A stretch of DNA of 64,000 bases from Erythrobacter sp. HI0063 (GCF_001635685.1 NZ_LWFF01000346.1:1-64000); one strand, 5' to 3'. Shown: positions 1-9,014, numbered from the stretch's first letter. Translations and numbers: made by a program. Notes: generated by a model from the sequence alone, not told the origin.

Positions 1-309
1 GGCGGCTGTGTCGCGCCCCGCCAGTTCCGCCAGCGTCTCCAGCATGGCATCGAACACGCCGGTCGTAACCCATCGTCGATAGCGCCGGAAAACGCTGTTC
101 CACTTGCCATACTCATCCGGCAGGTGACGCCACTGCGCTCCGGTCCGCGCGATCCACATCATGCCTTCGAAATAGGGGCGGTTGTCCTGCGCCGGACGGC
201 AGCCACGACCCCGCTCAGGTGGCAGCAGCGGCCCGATCACTTCCCACTCTTCGTCCGTAACGCCAATCCGCTCGCCCAAGGCTGCCTCCAAAAGCCAGCC
301 TTGAATCAA
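1..309 (-). CDS. IS5-family transposase, N-terminal part (partial)
   Basis: This is the first ~103 codons of a transposase that runs off the left edge. The translation has the N-terminal DUF4096-type region of IS5-family transposases: VTDEEWEVIGPLLPPE, then RPYFEGMMWIARTGAQW, then LPDEYGKWNSVFRRYRRW. The DDE catalytic residues would lie further along, outside the window. The start is uncertain: the frame opens after a TGA at 325-327, and TTG codons at 309, 291 and 279 are all possible; 309 is listed as the longest. The gene begins close to the IS end, as usual. Whether it is intact cannot be seen. Confidence 0.85.
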   Translation of the reverse strand, partial: MIQGWLLEAALGERIGVTDEEWEVIGPLLPPERGRGCRPAQDNRPYFEGMMWIARTGAQWRHLPDEYGKWNSVFRRYRRWVTTGVFDAMLETLAELAGRDTAA

Positions 310-344
310 GGTCCGAGTCCACAGTCAAGCTTTGTCCACGAAAC
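1..344 (-). mobile_element. Right end of an IS5-family insertion sequence, cut by the window edge
   Basis: This stretch is the terminal part of an insertion sequence whose transposase is read leftwards out of the window. The right boundary is placed at the CTAG at 345-348, because the sequence to its right continues as a protein reading frame homologous to the next gene (1085-2029), while the sequence to its left does not. Read on the minus strand, the element would begin with a GTTTCGTGGACA-type end. A short CTAG or TA target fits what is known of several IS5 subgroups. The other end and the target duplication lie outside the window, so the exact borders are inferred. Confidence 0.75.
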
Positions 345-1079
345 CTAGAACAGTGGGATCCCTCAACGAAGGTCTCCTGGCTGGTGGCGGGCGACGCGGT
401 CAAAAGCTACAGATCGCGGCGTTCGGCGTCCTTCGCCTTCGGGCCTGGCGGCGATGCCGAAGCCTTCGACTTCCTGCCATCGACTTTCGGCGATTTCGGC
501 ACCGTAGTTCGGTCCGTTTCATCGGTCGTGCTCCAGGAGGGCGCAAAAGACGAGCGCGAGGAGGATGACCGCGACTACGATGCCGATCCGCGCGGACTGC
601 CGCACCTGTACGCCGATGAGGCGGAGGGCATCACCTATCTCGATATCGGCCGCAGTTCGCCCGACGATATTCGTCTGAATCTGGGCGACATGAAGAAACC
701 GCTCGAAGCGTTGAACCTCTGCATGGCCAATCTGGTCGAACATTGGGGCTTCGACGTGGATCGTCAGCGCGAGGTCGTTCGCCCTCCCAATTTCCTCAAC
801 CCGAAAAACGTCGTCGATCAGATCCTGCGCAGCTATCCATTGAAAGCGCTTAGTAGCGGTGCGCAAGCCGATTTCCATCTCCGCCTTACCGTTGGCGAGA
901 ATGGCAGCGTCGAAAAATGCGCCCTGATCAATCAGACCATAGCGGACAATTTCGACATGAGCCGCCATCCCTGTACAATCTTCAGCCGAAGCGCGCGGTT
1001 CGCCCCCGCCACCGATGCCACCGGGACGGCCGTGCCCAGCTATTATGTCACGCGAATCCTCTATCGCATGCCGGGCTGA
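345..1079 (+). pseudogene. 5'-truncated secreted TonB_C-domain protein, interrupted by the IS
   Basis: This is the remnant of a gene whose first ~70 codons are missing because the insertion sequence sits in it. The in-frame sequence from 345 (LEQWDPSTKVSWLVAG) aligns with FEQYAPDSQLRWIVAG of the intact neighbour at 1085-2029, and similarity continues to the stop. The C-terminal part (HLRLTVGENGSVEKC, then ARFAPATDATG, then SYYVTRILY) has the pattern of a TonB C-terminal domain. A GTG at 384 could give a 231-residue product, but it would lack the signal peptide and start inside the domain. Six bases separate its stop from the next gene, which suggests an ancestral two-gene operon from tandem duplication. 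Confidence 0.8.
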
Positions 1080-1084
1080 GGGCG

Positions 1085-2029
1085 ATGCAACGTAAAACGA
1101 AAGCTCATGTCATGCGGTCATGCTTCCTGACGCTGCTCTGCGTCGCTCCTCTTGTCGGCACGCCCGCTTCGGCGCAGGAAAGTTTGTCGCTCGCCCCGTC
1201 GAGCAAGTGGGTGCTCGAATACGAGAAGGAACGGTGCCGCATCGGGCGCTTCTTCGGCGAAGGCGATGAGCGGACGGTGCTGTTCTTCGAACAATATGCA
1301 CCCGATTCGCAGCTGCGCTGGATCGTCGCCGGCAAACCGTTGAAGAACTTGCGGAAGAATTCCGAAGCCTCGTGGCGCTACGGCTCGACGGGGGAATGGA
1401 CGCAGGTTTCGGTCCGTGGGATGTCTCTGGACGGGTATGGCACCGCGCTGACCAGCGATGGCGAAATCGCGGAGGAACGGACCGACCGCCCCCAGCCCGC
1501 AGTGGAAGATCGCGCACGCAAGCTCGGGCTCCCGAGCCTCGATCCCGAGCGGGTGGACGGCCTCACCTCGCTCGAAATCGACGCGCCCCGCATTGGCACA
1601 ATCGCGCTTGAGACCGGCGCGCTCGCTCCGCTTTTCCGGTCGATGAATGCGTGCATGAACGATCTCGTCACCTCCTGGGGTGTCGATCTCGATCGGCATG
1701 CGAAACGGGCGGTCGGCCCGCGCCTCACGAACCTGCCGCTGATCGAGCGCATCCTGATCGACCAGTATCCGGATCGGGCGCTTCGCAACGGGGAACAGGC
1801 CGATCTGCATCTGCGGGTCATGGTGGATGCAAATGGCGCGGTCACGAATTGCGTGGTCACCAACATGACGGTGGCCCAAAGCTTCGGCGACGCGGCCTGC
1901 ACGGACATACGGCAGCGCGCGATCTTCGAACCGGCGATCGACGAGGAAGGGCAGCCCATGGCGTCGTTCTACACGACCCGGCTGCGCTACACGATGCGTT
2001 CGGGGCCGATGTATACGTGGCCAGGCTGA
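1085..2029 (+). CDS. Secreted TonB C-terminal-domain-like protein
   Basis: A 314-residue exported protein with a signal peptide (hydrophobic stretch about 11-25, cleavage near ASAQES at ~30). Residues ~200-310 resemble the TonB C-terminal fold: LHLRVMVDANGAVTNC, then RAIFEPAIDEEG, then FYTTRLRYT. It lacks the N-terminal membrane anchor and proline-rich linker of true TonB, so a role as energy transducer is unlikely; stand-alone TonB_C proteins in sphingomonads are mostly uncharacterised periplasmic proteins. ATG 1085 is preceded by GAGGG at short spacing; ATG 1112 is an alternative. It is the intact partner of the interrupted copy just upstream. Confidence 0.7.
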   Translation: MQRKTKAHVMRSCFLTLLCVAPLVGTPASAQESLSLAPSSKWVLEYEKERCRIGRFFGEGDERTVLFFEQYAPDSQLRWIVAGKPLKNLRKNSEASWRYGSTGEWTQVSVRGMSLDGYGTALTSDGEIAEERTDRPQPAVEDRARKLGLPSLDPERVDGLTSLEIDAPRIGTIALETGALAPLFRSMNACMNDLVTSWGVDLDRHAKRAVGPRLTNLPLIERILIDQYPDRALRNGEQADLHLRVMVDANGAVTNCVVTNMTVAQSFGDAACTDIRQRAIFEPAIDEEGQPMASFYTTRLRYTMRSGPMYTWPG

Positions 2030-2048
2030 GACAGACGGCCAAAATCGG

Positions 2049-3389
2049 TCAGAACAGCCCGCTCACCAGATGGATCGTCACGCCCACCAGCCCGCCGACC
2101 AGCGTGCCGTTGATGCGGATGAACTGAAGGTCGCGGCCGACGGCGCCTTCTACGCGATCGGTCAAAGTGCGCGCGTCCCAGCGGCGCACGGTTTCCGACA
2201 CCAGCTGGACGATCTGATCGCCATAGCGCGTGGCGATGCCCACCGCCGTCCTGCGGGCGAAGCGATTGATCTGCTGCTGCAAACGCGGATCGTCGCGTAG
2301 GGCGGCGCCCAGCTCGCCCAGAGTCTGCCCGATATAGCCGCCGCTGCCGCCCGAAGAACGGATGCTGTCGATCAGGCGGGCCCGCACCCGCTCCCACACA
2401 CCCTGCCACCATTCGCCCACTGCCGGATTGTTGATGAGCTCGGTTTTCATCCGCTCGACTCGTGCCTGCATTTCGGGATCGTGGCGCAGGCCGTGGGCCA
2501 GATCCTGCAGGCCTTCCTCGATCTTGTCGCGCAGCGGATGATCGGGATCGACCAGCACTTCGGCCAGAAGCTTGTAGAGGCCGTCGATCACCGAGGTCGC
2601 CAGTCTTTCGTCGAGACCGGTGAAGCGCAGCACTGCGTTGGCGCGTTTCGACACCATGTCGCGCACCAATTCCTCATTGTCTTCGAGGACCAGACCCGCC
2701 CAGCGAATGATCTTGTCGATCACGAGCTTGTGGCGTCCATCGGCGATCATGGCGTCGAGCATGCCGCCGATCAGCGGCGCGATGTCGAGCTTCTCAAGCT
2801 GGGCGGCGAGGCCAGCACGCACCTGCGTGCCCAGGCGTTCGGGATCGAGCGATTCGAGCACTTCCACGAAGAGTTCGCTCGCGCCCGCCCGGATGCGCGA
2901 ATCGCGGCTCGACGTCGGATCGGACAGATAGCTGCCCACTGCGCCCGCCAGATTCATCGCGCCCATGCGGCGCGCCACGACCTGCGCAGTAAGGAAGTTT
3001 TCGCGCAGGAAGCCCGCCATCGTATCGGCGATGCGATCCTTGTTTTCGGGAATGATGGCAGTGTGCGGTATCGGCAGGCCGAGCGGATGGCGGAACAGGG
3101 CCGTCACGGCGAACCAGTCTGCAAGGCCGCCCACCATCGCCGCTTCCGAAAAGGCATGGACGAAGCCCCAGGCGGGATGCGCATCGAGATAACGGCCCGA
3201 CAGCACGAACACGAACGCCATCAGGATAAGCAGCCCAGTCGCGGTCCAGCGCATCCTGCGCGCGCGGTCTTGCGTCACGATCTCGCCGCGCACCACGCGT
3301 CGCAGGCCTGAAGGCCCCGTTCGCCCGCCATTGGGGTCACTCGGCAGGAGCAGTCTCCGCCTCGGTTCCGCCGTCTCGCTGATCGTCAC
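2049..3389 (-). CDS. DUF445 family inner-membrane protein
   Basis: About 446 residues, matching the DUF445 (YjiN-like) family in length and layout: a basic N-terminus, a membrane segment (~50-68), the conserved FSEAAMVGGLADWFAVTALFR region followed by HTAIIPENKDRI, a long helical middle and a C-terminal hydrophobic anchor (GGLVGVTIHLVSGLF). Family function is unknown; some members have been linked to envelope or stress phenotypes. The listed start is a GTG that overlaps the upstream efflux gene by 53 bases with no clear ribosome site; GTG codons near 3296 are alternatives. It lies at the end of the adaptor-permease transcription unit and may be cotranscribed with it. Confidence 0.85.
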   Translation of the reverse strand: MTISETAEPRRRLLLPSDPNGGRTGPSGLRRVVRGEIVTQDRARRMRWTATGLLILMAFVFVLSGRYLDAHPAWGFVHAFSEAAMVGGLADWFAVTALFRHPLGLPIPHTAIIPENKDRIADTMAGFLRENFLTAQVVARRMGAMNLAGAVGSYLSDPTSSRDSRIRAGASELFVEVLESLDPERLGTQVRAGLAAQLEKLDIAPLIGGMLDAMIADGRHKLVIDKIIRWAGLVLEDNEELVRDMVSKRANAVLRFTGLDERLATSVIDGLYKLLAEVLVDPDHPLRDKIEEGLQDLAHGLRHDPEMQARVERMKTELINNPAVGEWWQGVWERVRARLIDSIRSSGGSGGYIGQTLGELGAALRDDPRLQQQINRFARRTAVGIATRYGDQIVQLVSETVRRWDARTLTDRVEGAVGRDLQFIRINGTLVGGLVGVTIHLVSGLF

Positions 3390-6300
3390 CGGGACGATAG
3401 GTCAGGAAGCGATTGCGCATCCACGGGCCGAGCCGGCGCTCGATTCCGTCAGCGAGGCTGAAGCCTGCGGGCACGATCAGCAGCGTCAGGAGCGTCGACA
3501 TAATCAGCCCTCCGATCACCATCGTGCCCATCGGCGCGCGCGATGCTCCGTCGCCAGAGCCGATATAGCCCGACAGCGAAACCGGAACCATGCCCGCCGT
3601 CATGGCGACGGTAGTCATCACGATCGGCTGGGCACGCTTATGGCCCGCATCCATGATCGCTTCGAACTTGCGCTGTCCCGCAGCCATCGCTTCGATGGCG
3701 AAATCGATCAGCAGGATCGAGTTCTTGGACACGATCCCGAGCAAGAGCAGCGTGCCGATATAGACCGGCATGGATTGCGGCTGGCCGGTAATCCAGACGA
3801 GGAAGATGCCGCCCAGCGGTGCCAGCAAGAGCGAGGTCATATTGACCAGCGGGCTCATCACGCGCTTGTAGAGCAGGACCAGCACCGCGAAGACGAGGAA
3901 GAACCCGGCCACGATGGCGACGATGAGGCTGCTGATCATCTCTTGCTGCCACTGGTCCTCGCCCACCACGTCGCGGATCACGCCTTGGGGCAGATCCTGA
4001 AGGATCGGCAATTCGTCGATCAGTTTCTGCGCATCGCCCTTGATCACGCCCTGGCCGAGATCGGCCCCCACCAGCACGCGGCGATTCTGGTTGTAGCGCT
4101 GGATCGTCGTCGGCCCCGAACCGAAGCTGATATCCGCCACGCGCGCCAGCGGCACGCTGCCGCCATTGCGGGTCTGGACGGGCAGATTCTCGATCGTGGT
4201 CAGCGATTCGCGCGACTGTTCGGGCAGTTTGACGCGGATCGGAATCTGGCGATCGGACAGCGAGAAGCGCGCCGCGTTCTGCTCGATCTCGCCCAGCGTC
4301 GCGATGCGGATCGTCTGGCTGATCGCGGCAGTCGTAACGCCCAGCTCGGCGGCGAGATCGGGGCGCGGCTCGATGATCAGTTCGGGCCGGTTGATATCGG
4401 CATTGATACGCGGCGCGACTAGGAGGTCGATCCCCTTCATCTGCTCGACCAGCGTCGCCGCCGTTTGTTCGAGCAGTTCGGGATCGGAGCCCGCCAGCAT
4501 CACCGTTATGTCGCGCCCGCTGCCGAAACCGCCCGATTGCGAGGCAAAGCGGACGCGCGCATCTGGGATCTGTGCCAAGGTCGGCGCGAGATCGCGTTCG
4601 AATTCGACCGACTTCTTCTCGCGATCTTCCTTCAGCGTGATGTAAATCGTCGCCTGGCCTTCGCGCACGCGTTCCAGCGCGATCTCTACCTCGGGCTGTT
4701 CGTAAAGCAGTTTTGCGACCCGATCGGCCACGCGCTCGGTCGTCTCCAGCGTGGTGCCGGGCACCATCTCGATTTCGATCCGGCTGTTGTCGCTATCGGT
4801 CAGCGGCTGGAATTGCGATGGCGTTATGACGAACAAGAGCCCGGTCAGCAAAAGCGCTACGAAGCCCACGCCCAGCATCCACACACGGTGATCGTGCAGC
4901 CGCGCCCAGAGGCGGCGCATCATGAATTTCGACCAGGCGAGAAAACCGGTGCTGGCGCTGCTGAGCGATCCCAATACGGACCCGATTAGCGCCGTCGCCA
5001 ATAATCCCACGAAGAACGCCAGCGGCACGGCGATCAGCAGCGACAGCATGCCGAACATGAAGTTCAGCACCATGTCCCCGCCGTCCGCCATGAAGAAGGT
5101 CGTGATCACGAACCAGGCCGCTGCCAGCGCGGCGACGATCGACAGCGCGTAATAGGCAGGCTGCGCGGCGACATCGGCATAGGTTGCCCGCATCCGCTTG
5201 GCCTTGTCATGGTCGAGCGACCAGTTGAGCACGCGCATATAGCGGTCCATCATCGCGCCCTCGCCATGTTCGGCATGGCCGTGCGCTTTCAGGAAATAGG
5301 CCGCAAGCATCGGCGTGATCATACGCGCGACCGCGAGCGACATCAGCACCGCGATGACGACGGTGATGCCGAAATTCTTGAAGAACTGGCCTGGAATACC
5401 CGGCATCAGGCCGACGGGGAGGAACACCGCGACGATGCAGAAGCTGGTCGCCACCACGGGCAGGCCGATTTCGTCCGCGGCGTCGATACTGGCCTGATAG
5501 GCGCTCTTGCCCATGCGCATGTGGCGTACGATGTTCTCGATCTCGACAATGGCATCGTCGACCAGAACGCCCGCCACCAGGCCCAGGGCGAGCAAGGAAA
5601 GCGTGTTCAGATTGAATCCGAGGAGATCCATGAACCAGAAGGTCGGGATCGCGGACAGCGGGATCGCCACGGCGGAAATCGCCGTCGCCCGCCAGTCGCG
5701 CAGGAAGAAGAACACGACGACCACGGCCAGGATCGCGCCTTCGATCATCGCCCGCATCGAGCTGGTATATTGTTCTTCGGTGTATTCGACCGTGTTGAAC
5801 AGCGGGATGAAGCGGATGCCGGGATTTTCCGCTTCGATCGCGGCGATTTCCTCTTCTGCGGCGGCGAAGACGGTGACGTCGGAGGCGCCCTTGGCGCGGC
5901 TCATGCCGAAATTGACGACCTCGCGATCGCGCACCTTGCTGATCGAGGTCCGCTCCGAATACCCGTCGCGCACGGTGGCGACATCGGCCAGACGCACCGA
6001 CGTGCCGTTGCCGAGCTGAATCTGGCGCTGGCTCAGTTCATAGGCTGTTTCGGTGCTGCCGAGCACGCGAACCGACTGGCGCGTGCCTCCGACCTCGGTG
6101 GCGCCGCCCGCCGCATCGATATTGGTCTGGCGCAGGACCTGATTGATCTGGCTCGCTGTGATTCCGTAGGCCTGCATCCGCGGCAGATCGAGAATCACCT
6201 CGATCTCGCGATCAACGCCTGCGAAGCGATTGACCTCCGCCATGCCCTCGACCGAGAGCAGGCGCTTGGCGATCGTGTCGTCGATGAACCAGCTCAACTG

Positions 6301-6762
6301 CTCGATCGTCATATCGTCGGCTTCGACGGCATAGATCGCCAGGAAGCCGCCGGAAATTTCCTGCTTGGTGACGCGCGGTTCCAGAATGCCGTCCGGCAGG
6401 CTGCCGCGGATCGTGTCGATCGCATTCGCGACCTCGACCGCCGCGTCATTGGGATCGGTCCCGATTTCGAATTCGACGAAAGTGTTGGAATTGCCCTCGC
6501 TCGCCGTGGAATTGAGCGATTTGACTCCGTTGATCGAGCGGATCGCCGATTCGACGCGCTGGGTGATCTGGTTTTCGATTTCCGTCGGCGCGGCGCCCGG
6601 CTGCGAGATCGAGACGCTGACCGCGGGAAATTCGACGTCGGGATTATTCACGACGTCCATCTGCGCGAAGCTGAGGATGCCTGCGAGCAGCAGCGCGGTG
6701 AACGCCACCAGCGGGATCACGGGATTGCGGATCGACCAGGCGGAGATGTTGCGAAAGTTCAT
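3337..6762 (-). CDS. RND multidrug efflux permease with an extra transmembrane insert
   Basis: A 1141-residue inner-membrane proton/drug antiporter of the HAE1 (AcrB-like) group. It has the N-terminal membrane helix, a first periplasmic porter domain (NPDVEFPAVSVSISQPGA), the paired aspartates of TM4 (VLVDDAIVEIENI, about 401-402), the second porter domain, and the TM10 lysine (GIVSKNSILLIDF, about 1013) of the proton relay. The region between TM6 and TM7, normally a short linker, holds about 110 extra residues (~510-620) with two or three hydrophobic segments, which makes the protein longer than the usual ~1040. It follows its adaptor by 34 bases. No outer-membrane channel gene is nearby, so it probably uses a TolC encoded elsewhere. 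Confidence 0.93.
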   Translation of the reverse strand: MNFRNISAWSIRNPVIPLVAFTALLLAGILSFAQMDVVNNPDVEFPAVSVSISQPGAAPTEIENQITQRVESAIRSINGVKSLNSTASEGNSNTFVEFEIGTDPNDAAVEVANAIDTIRGSLPDGILEPRVTKQEISGGFLAIYAVEADDMTIEQLSWFIDDTIAKRLLSVEGMAEVNRFAGVDREIEVILDLPRMQAYGITASQINQVLRQTNIDAAGGATEVGGTRQSVRVLGSTETAYELSQRQIQLGNGTSVRLADVATVRDGYSERTSISKVRDREVVNFGMSRAKGASDVTVFAAAEEEIAAIEAENPGIRFIPLFNTVEYTEEQYTSSMRAMIEGAILAVVVVFFFLRDWRATAISAVAIPLSAIPTFWFMDLLGFNLNTLSLLALGLVAGVLVDDAIVEIENIVRHMRMGKSAYQASIDAADEIGLPVVATSFCIVAVFLPVGLMPGIPGQFFKNFGITVVIAVLMSLAVARMITPMLAAYFLKAHGHAEHGEGAMMDRYMRVLNWSLDHDKAKRMRATYADVAAQPAYYALSIVAALAAAWFVITTFFMADGGDMVLNFMFGMLSLLIAVPLAFFVGLLATALIGSVLGSLSSASTGFLAWSKFMMRRLWARLHDHRVWMLGVGFVALLLTGLLFVITPSQFQPLTDSDNSRIEIEMVPGTTLETTERVADRVAKLLYEQPEVEIALERVREGQATIYITLKEDREKKSVEFERDLAPTLAQIPDARVRFASQSGGFGSGRDITVMLAGSDPELLEQTAATLVEQMKGIDLLVAPRINADINRPELIIEPRPDLAAELGVTTAAISQTIRIATLGEIEQNAARFSLSDRQIPIRVKLPEQSRESLTTIENLPVQTRNGGSVPLARVADISFGSGPTTIQRYNQNRRVLVGADLGQGVIKGDAQKLIDELPILQDLPQGVIRDVVGEDQWQQEMISSLIVAIVAGFFLVFAVLVLLYKRVMSPLVNMTSLLLAPLGGIFLVWITGQPQSMPVYIGTLLLLGIVSKNSILLIDFAIEAMAAGQRKFEAIMDAGHKRAQPIVMTTVAMTAGMVPVSLSGYIGSGDGASRAPMGTMVIGGLIMSTLLTLLIVPAGFSLADGIERRLGPWMRNRFLTYRPGDDQRDGGTEAETAPAE

Positions 6763-6796
6763 AACGTTACTCGATCGGGCTCGGTCTTGCCGGGCA

Positions 6797-8002
6797 TCAG
6801 CGCGCCAGCTGCGGGCGAACGGTCTCGCCCTCGGTCAGGAAGCCGCCGGCGCGCAGCACGATGCGCTCGCGCCCCGTCAGGCCGCTATCGATGACGATTC
6901 CCTGCGGCGTGACCATGCCGGTTTCCACCCGGCGAATCTGCGCGGTATCGTCGGAATCGACGACATAGACATACGGGCCTTCGTCGTCGGACAGGACCGC
7001 GCTTTCGGGGAGGACCGGCGCGACCACCGTGCCGCTCTGCAATTCGGCGGTGGCGAAGCCGCCGGGGCGAAGGCCCTCGGCATAGGAAAGGGCGATGCGA
7101 ACCGTGCCCTGACGGTTCTGGGGGTCGATCACGGGCGAAACCTGCCAGACCCGCCCGGTGAAGGAGCGGTCCGATCCTGTAGGTGTCACAGTCGCGGGTG
7201 CACCGACACCGATGCTCGCAAGCTGGGTTTCGCCGACGGAAGCCAGCATTTCCATCTCGCCGCCGCGCGCCAGCACGAACAGGGCGCCCGATCCCGCGCC
7301 GACCACGGCGCCGGGTTCGACATTGCGGTCCAGCACCAGGCCCGCTGCGGGCGCGACGATGTTCAACCGGTCGTTGCGCGCCTGCAATTCGCCGACCTGC
7401 GCTTCGGCCACGCGGAGCCGCGCGACCGCACTATCGCGCGTCGCAGTCAGCCGATCGACATCCGCTTTCGAGACGAAGCCGCGCTCCACCAGCTGAAGCG
7501 CGCGGTCGAGATTGGCCTGGGCCAGATTGGCTTCGGATCGTGCGACCTCGATCTGCGCGCGGCCGCTGCGGACCTGCTGATTCTGCACCGAACGGTCGAT
7601 GGTTGCGAGGACCTGGCCCTGGCGTACCCAGTCGCCCGCTTCGACCGCGACCGAAACCACCCGACCCCCTTCGCCAACCACGCCGACCGGCGTTTCGCGC
7701 CGCGCGGCGAGCGTGCCTGTGGCGGTAATCGTCCCTTCAACGGTAGTCTGGCCGGGGGCGATGACAGTGACGGTCGGCAATTGCGAATTGGGATCCGACG
7801 GGGGCGCGCTGTCCGCACCGAAGCTGCGCCAGGCGAAAAAGCCCGCAATGGCGACGGCCACGATGAGAAGGACGATGATCAGGCGGCGACGGCTGCTCCG
7901 GCTTTCCGCCGTATCGTCCACATCCATCGCATCGGCTTCGCCGGCCTGGGCGGTCGCATACGGTCGGCTGTCGGAGCCCTTGACGGTGGTTTCGTAATTC
8001 AT
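6797..8002 (-). CDS. RND efflux periplasmic adaptor (membrane fusion protein)
   Basis: A 401-residue AcrA/HlyD-type adaptor that joins the RND permease to an outer-membrane channel. A ~45-residue acidic cytoplasmic tail precedes one membrane anchor (RRRLIIVLLIVAVAIAGFFAW). Then come the lipoyl half-motifs (TPVGVVGEGGRVVSVAVEAG, and VAPAAGLVLDRNVEPGAVVG), an alpha-helical hairpin between them, and a beta-barrel and membrane-proximal domain (FTGRVWQVSPVIDPQNRQG). ATG 8002 is chosen; an upstream in-frame TTG at 8029 is less likely. It is the first gene of a three-gene leftward unit, whose promoter should lie in 8003-8216. No local regulator gene is seen. Confidence 0.92.
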   Translation of the reverse strand: MNYETTVKGSDSRPYATAQAGEADAMDVDDTAESRSSRRRLIIVLLIVAVAIAGFFAWRSFGADSAPPSDPNSQLPTVTVIAPGQTTVEGTITATGTLAARRETPVGVVGEGGRVVSVAVEAGDWVRQGQVLATIDRSVQNQQVRSGRAQIEVARSEANLAQANLDRALQLVERGFVSKADVDRLTATRDSAVARLRVAEAQVGELQARNDRLNIVAPAAGLVLDRNVEPGAVVGAGSGALFVLARGGEMEMLASVGETQLASIGVGAPATVTPTGSDRSFTGRVWQVSPVIDPQNRQGTVRIALSYAEGLRPGGFATAELQSGTVVAPVLPESAVLSDDEGPYVYVVDSDDTAQIRRVETGMVTPQGIVIDSGLTGRERIVLRAGGFLTEGETVRPQLAR

Positions 8003-8216
8003 CGGATCGCTCGTCCAGCCTCGCTTCAATGGCGGGTGTGTTATACGGATAAGTCAGCCACCGCAAGCCATCGCCGTGGCTTCGGGAGCCGGGCATGCCG
8101 CTGCGTTAGTGCACAATGCCGTACTCCTCGCGCGAAGATAGGGCAATGCGATGCTCGACAGGGGGGCCATTCCTTCCTGCCAACGACAAACGCCCGATAC
8201 GCGACTGGCACGCGAA

Positions 8217-8250
8217 AAAGGGCGGCGGTCCGCGAAGACCGCCGCCCTTT
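8217..8250 (-). terminator. Strong intrinsic terminator after the GlsB-like gene
   Basis: A perfect 14-base stem (8217-8230 pairs with 8237-8250) closes a 6-base loop; on the minus strand it is followed by TTTTTCG. It lies 25 bases past the stop of the GlsB-like gene and separates it from the efflux operon. Confidence 0.88.
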
Positions 8251-8275
8251 CATGAGCCGTATGGCGCGGGTGCGA

Positions 8276-8542
8276 TTAGCGCACGCGACCGCGCTGGATC
8301 AGATTGACGATCGCAAGCAGCACGATCGCGCCGACAATGGCGATGATGAGGCCGGTCAGCGAGAATTCCTGAACGCTGCCGCCCACACCCAGAAGCGGAC
8401 CCGCGATCGCGTTGCCGATGACCGAGCCGATGCAGCCGACGACGATATTCCAGAAGATACCCATCGAAGCATCGCGGTTCATCACCATGCTCGCGAGCCA
8501 GCCAGCGACGCCGCCGACGATAAGAGCGATAATCCAACCCAT
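8276..8542 (-). CDS. GlsB/YeaQ/YmgE family stress-response membrane protein
   Basis: A small, very hydrophobic 88-residue protein with three glycine-rich membrane segments: GWIIALIVGGVAGWLASMVM, then IFWNIVVGCIGSVIGNAIAG, then LTGLIIAIVGAIVLLAIVNL. This is the classic layout of transglycosylase-associated (YeaQ/YmgE) proteins, linked to general stress but without a defined biochemical role. The start is secure: ATG 8542 is preceded by AGGAGG at good spacing. It is a single-gene unit followed by a strong terminator. Confidence 0.92.
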   Translation of the reverse strand: MGWIIALIVGGVAGWLASMVMNRDASMGIFWNIVVGCIGSVIGNAIAGPLLGVGGSVQEFSLTGLIIAIVGAIVLLAIVNLIQRGRVR

Positions 8543-8657
8543 AACAATCCTCCTGTTCAAATCCGCCGCCGGATCGCACCACAATGTGCGTCTCGATCAT
8601 GCGGTGATCCGCGGGGGAGCGCGGAAGTCATGCTTGAACAGGCTTCGAAACGACGAA

Positions 8658-8687
8658 AGGTTCCCCGAGCTCTCGCTCCGGAAACCT
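8658..8687 (-). terminator. Probable intrinsic terminator after sciP
   Basis: A 12-base stem with one wobble and one mismatch and a 6-base loop (CGAGAG on the minus strand), followed by TTTCGTCGTTT. It lies 28 bases beyond the sciP stop. Confidence 0.6.
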
Positions 8688-8714
8688 CTCGGACCGCGAA
8701 ACGGCGGTTTTCGG

Positions 8715-9014
8715 TCAGTATTTCAATTGGCGTTCGTAGAGATCGCGATAGTGCTGGATCCGGGTTACTCTGAGGCCCTGCATTCCCGAACGATCGACGG
8801 CGCGCTGCCAGGAGGCGAATTCTTCCAGCGTGAGGTCATAGCGTTCGAGCACTTCGTCGATCGTCAGCAGGCCGCCATTGACCGCCGCAACCACTTCGGC
8901 CTTTCGCCTTACCACCCAGCGCTTGGTCTTGGGCGAGGGAAGATCCGCCAGCGAAAGCGGCTCGCCGAGCGGGCCGATTACCTGTGCGGGGCGGATATCC
9001 TGGTTCTGCATCAT
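8715..9014 (-). CDS. sciP: SciP, CtrA-inhibitor DUF1153 cell-cycle regulator
   Basis: A 99-residue DUF1153 protein. In Caulobacter, SciP binds DNA and blocks CtrA-dependent transcription in newborn cells. The family signature is complete: IGPLGEPLSLADLPSP, the basic stretch KTKRWVVRRKAEVVAAVNGG, and the helix-turn-helix part LTIDEVLERYDLTLEEFASW. Length matches the family. The ATG at 9014 overlaps the TGA of the upstream small gene (ATGA), so the two are probably translationally coupled. A CtrA-like TTAA pair lies upstream at 9088-9105, consistent with regulation by CtrA as in Caulobacter; this is inference. Confidence 0.95.
   Translation of the reverse strand: MMQNQDIRPAQVIGPLGEPLSLADLPSPKTKRWVVRRKAEVVAAVNGGLLTIDEVLERYDLTLEEFASWQRAVDRSGMQGLRVTRIQHYRDLYERQLKY

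Noticed and set aside
5209-6894. Long plus-strand open frame (561 codons) antisense to the RND permease
   Set aside because: His/Arg/Asp-rich mirror composition typical of the complement of a high-GC gene; the minus-strand frame has full RND homology.
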